NCBI GenBank assembly: GCA_012934845.2 | Contig: WNNJ02002896.1 | Span: forward strand, 1-64,000 | Direction of reading: 5' to 3' | DNA from: Pomphorhynchus laevis | Taxonomy: Eukaryota; Acanthocephala; Palaeacanthocephala; Echinorhynchida; Pomphorhynchidae | DNA: 64,000 nt | Shown here: piece after piece, positions 57,720 to 64,000 of the stretch | Layout of the letters: the number at the start of each line of letters is the position of its first letter | How positions within the stretch are numbered: the first letter of the stretch is position 1 | The notes under the pieces: generated by a model | Databases searched by the model: none | Told to the model about the DNA's origin: nothing | Seen by the model: the letters and a program-made list of their open reading frames with translations, nothing else | Translations under genes and position numbers: made by a program

Positions 57720-60700
57720 GTAAGAATAGAATAGAATAGAATTTATTTAGAGTGGCCGTTATGATAAAATAGAACCATTTACAGGCCCACTATAAAAATT
57801 AAAAGACAAGTTTACGTCCGATAAGTGTTTGAACTTGTATGTAGAGTTATTGAATTGATTGCGGCTGAAAGTGTTATTTTAGTTCGTTTGCAAGAAGTAT
57901 GGCGATCAAGGAAGTTTTGAAGTGTTTAAGCGACGTCAATGATTTTGTGTCTCGAGGAAGTTTGTTCCAAAGGCGTGGTGCAGCGATGGTGAACGCACGA
58001 TATCCGTGATTACCGTTGTGACGGGGGACGAAAAGCGAGTAGGAGCGATGACTTCTTAGGGAGAGACCAGTCGTCATATAGGATGCGCTATCAGGAAGAT
58101 ATAGATAAAGAGGGTTGTGCCGGAATTTGATTTGCCATGCAAGTGTGAGAATTTGAGAGGTTATGCGGCTCGGAATGTCGAGCCAGTTAAGGATGCGGAG
58201 GGTGTTGGAGATGTGGTCGAACTTACGAAGGCGGAAGATGACCCTAGCACCCATGTGCAGAATCCTTTGTAGATAGTGAAATTGATATGCTGGACAGTTT
58301 ACGAGAAGAGCTAAGCAATATTCTAGACGAGGCATGAAAGGGCTGGAGATTAAAATAGCTGTCGATTTGACGTCGAGGTTTCTACGGACACTTCGAATGT
58401 CACGGAGGATGAGGGAGCATGAACTGATCTTGCTACGAATAAAAGGCAGAAACGAGAGATTATTGTCAAAAGGGACACCGAGGATTGTCATGATAGTCAC
58501 TTCTGGTAGACGGAAATTGTGTATGCATACTGGAAAATCGAGGGTGTAAGAGTGGCGCGGTGTTATCCACATCATGTTAGATTTCTCGTTGTTTAAAAAC
58601 ATACGGATTGAACAAAGATATGCGTGAATAGCAGAGAGGCAAGACGATGCATCAGAAGCGAGGTTGGATGCAGATGTAAGTGTGCATGATGCATAGATTA
58701 CTATATCGTCAGCGTACTGAATAACTTCAAAGCCGAAAGAGACCACGATGGAAGATAAATCACCAAGAAGAAGGGTGAAAAGAAGCGGCCCTAGAACGGA
58801 TCCTTGTGGTACACCGCAGCTGAGAGGAACCGGCGCAGAAGAGTTGGAGTTGGAGACTACGTGATAAGAGCGATTTGAGAGGTAGGATTTGAACCAAGAA
58901 ATGACATGAGACGAGAATCAGTAACGGTGTTTGAGACATAAGAAAAGTATAGTGTGATCAACTACATCAAAGGCGGAGGATAAATCAAGTGAAATTACAA
59001 GGCTTACTAGATGTTTGTCAAGAGCAAGAAGTAGATCATTGGAGAGTTTTGTGCATGCGGTCATAGTAGAATGTTGTGGTCGATATGCTGATTGAAAAGG
59101 TGGAAACATAGAATTTGATGATATGTCGTTGCTTACCTGTCTGAGGATGAAACGCCCGAAAAGTTTTGAGATGGTCGGAAGGTTTGATATTGGTCTATAA
59201 GAGGAGGCGGAACTTGGATCAAGATGATGCTTTTTTTAATAATGGGCGAACTATGCATGTTTGAACGACGAAGGGTAGTGTGATAAATGTATAGACATGT
59301 TGAAGACACTTGTGAGATAAGGGCTGATGGTATCACTTAGTAACTTTGGAATGCATGTTGGAACATGATCGAGAGGAGAGGTTGAATTGGGTAATCGTGC
59401 TAGGGCATCAGATACGCTTTCGATAGATAAAAGTGAAAAGTGAAACAGTTCAGTATGATATGGGGCAAGGTAGGAGAAACTAGAAGATAATGGTACGTGG
59501 ATTGAGGTCAAAGTTCGAGCTATTTTGCGTTGCAAATGAGATGCGAATTGGTTGGAAGTGATAGAGATAGACGTGACGGATTTGTTTCTACCCAAAAGGT
59601 TATTAATGGATTTCCACGCGTATTGATGATTGTCACGCAAAGATGTTTTGCTTTGCCAGTACGAGGAGCATTTTGAGTTCAAAAGATATCGGTATTTGCG
59701 TCGAAATTCGAGGTATTCTGAGTAAGATGAGTTTAATAGCTCGGTGATATTACGACGACGGAATCTTGAGTGCATTCGGTGAAGGTGTCGTAAGGAGCGC
59801 TTGGCTCTTTGGCAATCGCTATCGAACCAGGGCGCTCCTGACTGACGGCGAGGCGTACATTGTTTGAACGGCAAAATCATATCGAGTATGCCAAGAGAGC
59901 AAGTTCAAGTTTGTGGAGTAAGGAACGAATGTTGATGAGACCGATGTTAAGTGAGTATTTAGAAAGAGAATTTAGGGAGGATGATTTGGAGTTAAATGGC
60001 GCAAAACAACCTAAGGAAGAGGAGGGAGAATCAGACAATTTTCGCCTCGTTAAGTTTGTGATTTATCATGATGTCATATTGAGGGTGGTGATATATTTGG
60101 TTGAATTTCGGCGGAGATTAAATGATTTTTTGCAAACGAATAACTCGGTTATTGCGAATTATAAATTTATGCGAAGGATCCGCCAAACGTTTTTCGTGTA
60201 ATTGTTTCCTGAGTAATTTTAGTGTTTCCACCTCAGGTGTTTAGAGATCCGGGCTTACATAAACGTTGTGAAATCAAGCCGATTCTCTCAGTTTGTAGGC
60301 ATTGTTCAGAATTGACGTGGTGGTTGCTTCATCAGATGTAACAAGTATCCACGGAGGAATATCTTGACGTTTTGCAGGGAGTCGGCGTAAATACAAACGA
60401 CATGTGGATGCACAAGACACGTTCAACGATGCGATAAGAGCCGATACTAAAGCAAGATCGTATGATGAATGAGGTAGTCCACGTATTATTACGTTTGACG
60501 AGCGCCGTTGTTGCCTATCACATGCTTGAATTATTGTTAGGGGAGATGTTGATTGACCATCGAATTGAGATGTTGCGAGTACTGAGCGAGTCACTTCTTT
60601 GCGGATAATAGATGCGAAAGTTTGACGAGGTATTGAGAACTCTGGATTAGAAGTTGGCACGGAAGGCGAAGAAGTGAGATTGAGAGATTCTATTCTTGTT

Positions 60701-61210
60701 TGTAGATCATTAATAGTGGAATTGGCGCTCGCTAACGACTCTTTTAAGTAGGATAATAACTTAGCGGAACATAACCCACACAGAAAATCTCGTGTGAAAA
60801 ATTCCCTGGAAACTTGGCATGGCACTTTTACGGAAGAATATATCGGACAATCCAACGCGGTACACTTTAAATCTAGTGAAACAAACTCCCCTTGTGTGAT
60901 AATAGGTGACAAGGATGGTAATACACGGTTTGGAATCTGTATAGCGCTAGCAGCAAGAGAAGGATTGAATTGCAACACAGAATCTCCAAGACGAGTTGTT
61001 GAGATGTCGTTGTACAGTAATGTGGAATTTTCACTATTTAGAGATAGATGGCTTTCTTCAGATCGTAATCGGTTTATTTCTTTAGAATTACCGTTTTCAC
61101 AGTTTTGAGCATAACAGTCCACGCAAGTACGACCAGCTTTAGCACAGATGCAACTTCAACATATTTAGTTTTTACTGTTACAGGAACAGCAACGTGAAGA
61201 AGTAGACATT
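57720..61210 (-). mobile_element. CR1-like LINE with deleted endonuclease domain
   Basis: The most complete family B copy. From 61,203 the minus strand encodes the CR1 ORF1-type Cys-rich start (MSTSSRCCSCN, then CAKAGRTCVDCYAQNCEN), then REFFTRDFLCGLCSAKLL and NVIIRGLPHSSYDLALVSAL to 60,274. The second frame begins near 60,030 (LNIGLINIRSLLHKLEL), the start of the endonuclease. It then jumps at about 59,880 to FKQCTPRRQSGAPWFDSDCQ, the linker before reverse transcriptase, so about 600 bp with all catalytic endonuclease residues is gone. Reverse transcriptase follows: SLVISLDLSSAFDVVDHTIL at 58,990, EVIQYADDIVIYASC at 58,725, NNEKSNMMWITPRH, to AAPRLWNKLPRDTKS. There are a few frame breaks. 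The 3' end has four ATTCT units at 57,727-57,748, a CR1-like tail. Confidence 0.88.
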
Positions 61211-61540
61211 GGTAAGGGTGTAATATATTTGTAATGTATTTTTACGGTTATGAATATAGTCTCAAATGCTACATTTAATTTGCAGTAACGAAACCGTTTC
61301 CAGACTATATTTATTTTTTTATAAATTTGATCAAACTAACGGTGTGCTAGTTTGTTTGCTAAAATTCATTACTTAACATAAATAATTTCTGATTCTGAAC
61401 GAGTGTGTTTCCTACGCGAAAATAATCCTTCGAATGCTTTTTCTCTCAAATGATTATAAAAAATCTCAAGTCACCCAAGCACTTTTATGTATTTTTTCAT
61501 TATTTTACAATAACGAAAGAAACTAAATAAGTAATACGTT

Positions 61541-62480
61541 ATCACCGATATAAATATATGGTATATCATATAAATACAAATGGATATCACCGGTATAATT
61601 GATAAATATATCACCGAATTATATATGTGGTATATCATATTAAATACAATAGTGGATATCTATTCCTTTAAGTAAATCAGTGATAAAAATCATATATTGA
61701 TAAATATATCACCGAATTATATATGTGGTATACCATATTAAATACAATAGTGGATATCTATTCCTTTAAGTAAATCAGTGATAAAAATCATATATTGATA
61801 AATATATCACCTAATTATATATGTGGTATATCATATTAAATACAATAGTGGATATCTATTCCTTTAAGTAAATCAGTGATAAAAATCATATATTGATAAA
61901 TATATCACCGAATTATATATGTGGTATATCATATTAAATACAATAGTGGATATCTATTCCTTTAAGTAAATCAGTGATAAAAATCATATATTGATAAATA
62001 TATCACCGAATTATATATGTGGTATACCATATTAAATACAATAGTGGATATCTATTCCTTTAAGTAAATCAGTGATAAAAATCATATATTGATAAATATA
62101 TCACCTAATTATATATGTGGTATATCATATTAAATACAATAGTGGATATCTATTCCTTTAAGTAAATCAGTGATAAAAATCATATATTGATAAATATATC
62201 ACCGAATTATATATGTGGTATATCATATTAAATACAATAGTGGATATCTATTCCTTTAAGTAAATCAGTGATAAAAATCATATATTGATAAATATATCAC
62301 CGAATTATATATGTGGTATACCATATTAAATACAATAGTGGATATCTATTCCTTTAAGTAAATCAGTGATAAAAATCATATATTGATATGATTTTATAAT
62401 GACATATATTGATAATTTATCACCGAATTATATATGTGGTATTCATATATTCGATATATATCCAATATATGCGGTATTTG
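61541..62480. repeat. 98-bp satellite with trimeric higher-order pattern
   Basis: Eight full 98-bp units start at ACCGAATT/ACCTAATT positions 61,613, 61,711, 61,809, 61,907, 62,005, 62,103, 62,201 and 62,299, with degenerate edges. Units share ATTATATATGTGGTATA, CAATAGTGGATATCTATTCC and AAGTAAATCAGTGATAAAAA. Two variable sites cycle with period three (see finding). Confidence 0.95.
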
Positions 62481-64000
62481 TGTTATTTCATATTAAATAC
62501 AACAGTGGATATTAATATTTAATACAATAGTAAATAAATAAATACAACAGTGGATATTAATATTTAATACAATAGTAAATCAGTGATAAAAATCACCGAT
62601 TTTTATGGTGCTATAAACAATATAAATATCAATATAAAAAATATAATATAAAAATTATAAGAAATTTTATATAATTAATATATTTATAATATTAATATAT
62701 TTGCTAAATATATATAATTATATCGGTGACATCACCGATTCCTTCCATTAATCAACATAAAATTGCATATGATTAATTGTATAATCAAATATAAATTCAA
62801 CAAAAATATATCAAAAGTAAATATTAATAAAAGAATAATTAAAAAACGCATTGCTATAAGCTATTATAAAAGCTCCCTTATCTGTTCTTTCAGTATATTT
62901 GCACATTTAAAATCTGAATAGGGATTCGTAAATTCGGCAAAGTATTAGTGGAATATTGTGATTTGAGCTTATTTCAACTATACCAGGTATGAAGAAGGAT
63001 TTAAATAAATATATCAATAGGTTGAACTCACCCTAATGCTATAATTCTACGTACACAAATTTATAATTTCATATTTTTAATCTATTAATATATTTCATAT
63101 AATTGAATATAATTTCGTAATAATTGTATGTAATCTCGTAATTAGTCTTTTATGAATACAATAAAATAATGTAGTGATAATGTAGTAATATATTCTCAAA
63201 AATATATTTAATGTTCACTTAATTTAAAATTTGAAAACATTTTATCGTTATATTGCACAATATGCTTTAATATTTTAATGCATAACCAATTTTCCAAAAA
63301 TTAACACTTCATTGCAGTTTAAATGACGAGTGAATTGTTAAATAATTCGAAATATTTAGTACAATTTATAGGAAACATAATATATTAAAGTTTATTGGGG
63401 CTTTGAAGATATGATAGTTATATTTTATCTGAAGTTTAACCTGATTTTTAAGCTTTTCGTCCTCAATTTTCCACAATTTATGTAATTGTTAATTTTCTTA
63501 ATAATTTCTTTAATTAATTCTTTATGTCACAATTATGTCGCAAAAGCTATCAAAACACGTGTTATGAAAGTTCGCTAAAAATAAAAAATTAATTTTACGA
63601 TAATTTTTTAATTGAAAAAACTAATTAAAGTAAACATAAATAACAACTAAAATATGATTATTTTTATTATGATTTAATATAATTAATATTATATAAGATT
63701 ACAAGATTAATAAGATTATGGTCAAATATATATTAATTATATCAAATTTTAATATATTCATATTCAATATGAGAGTAAATAATAAATGAGTTAATTAATT
63801 AAACAATTAAATAAGCAATTAAAAAAAACAATTAAATAATAAAAAACGAATGATAAATATACAAATAGTTAAACATTTAAAATTAGTTTTATCAAACTAT
63901 AGCTTATAAAACCAGATATTATTTTTATATTTTGACAAAATTTAATGTATGCTTAATAACAAATAATTTTTAAAGCTTAATTCCGTAATCGATAAATAAT
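62481..64000. other. AT-rich DNA, no gene seen
   Basis: Short scraps of the satellite (AAATACAACAGTGGATATTA at 62,500 and 62,545) fade out. Beyond ~62,760 I find only AT-rich sequence. The collagen 5' exon could lie here or beyond, but I cannot point to it. Confidence 0.6.

Noticed and set aside
57874-58549. Plus-strand frame at 58,334-58,549
   Set aside because: Shadow of the LINE reverse transcriptase on the minus strand.
61541-62480. CRISPR-like array
   Set aside because: Units are contiguous 98-bp tandem repeats with no unique spacers, in an animal genome.

Overview
This is a piece of an AT-rich animal nuclear genome. It has no bacterial gene organisation. It carries spliced host genes of metazoan type (type IV collagen, a TGF-beta family ligand, an ESCRT-III CHMP1 protein) in a background full of decayed retroelements and foldback repeats. 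The introns I can define are mostly 45-50 nt, mixed with a few of one to several kilobases. The host proteins are clearly diverged from vertebrate ones. A fast-evolving, AT-rich invertebrate fits (a flatworm or similar), but I cannot fix the phylum from sequence alone.

Layout. Positions 1-13,650 are a graveyard of transposable elements: a LINE endonuclease fragment running off the left edge, at least two LINE families in several copies and both orientations, three copies of a tRNA-like SINE, a foldback MITE, an unnamed ~200 bp repeat, and a ubiquilin UBA fragment. An intact, intronless CHMP1 gene lies at 13,988-14,620. From 14.6 to 17.3 kb I see almost nothing but AT-rich DNA and one SINE-like module. 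Positions 17.3-23.9 kb hold Penelope-like reverse transcriptase sequence (one long open copy plus scattered fragments), an RTE-like LINE tail, and a LINE with reverse transcriptase followed by a restriction-like endonuclease. Positions 24-28 kb are mostly non-coding, with one candidate structured RNA. A TGF-beta ligand is encoded at about 28,066-28,971. Positions 29.3-34.9 kb hold foldbacks, LINE and SINE scraps and one copy of a ~0.85 kb duplication.

From 35,084 to at least 57,083 (minus strand) a single type IV collagen alpha chain gene fills the window. I can place 31 exons that join in one open frame of 1,768 codons: a cysteine-rich 7S region, a long interrupted Gly-X-Y domain and a complete NC1 domain with twelve cysteines. 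The signal-peptide exon is not found and should lie upstream, at higher coordinates. The long introns hold MITEs, a Penelope GIY-YIG endonuclease fragment, a foldback SINE and the second copy of the 0.85 kb duplication. Positions 57.7-61.2 kb carry a CR1-like LINE that lost its endonuclease domain. Positions 61.5-62.5 kb carry a 98-bp satellite with a three-unit higher-order pattern. The rest to 64 kb is AT-rich with no gene seen.

The host genes are unrelated in function: membrane remodelling (CHMP1), secreted signalling (TGF-beta ligand) and basement membrane (collagen IV). I see no operon-like system. The most unusual signals are RNA-structure-like repeats with compensatory changes, a hammerhead-like core in a palindrome, the higher-order satellite, and the collagen gene's tiny introns, including a GC-AG intron.
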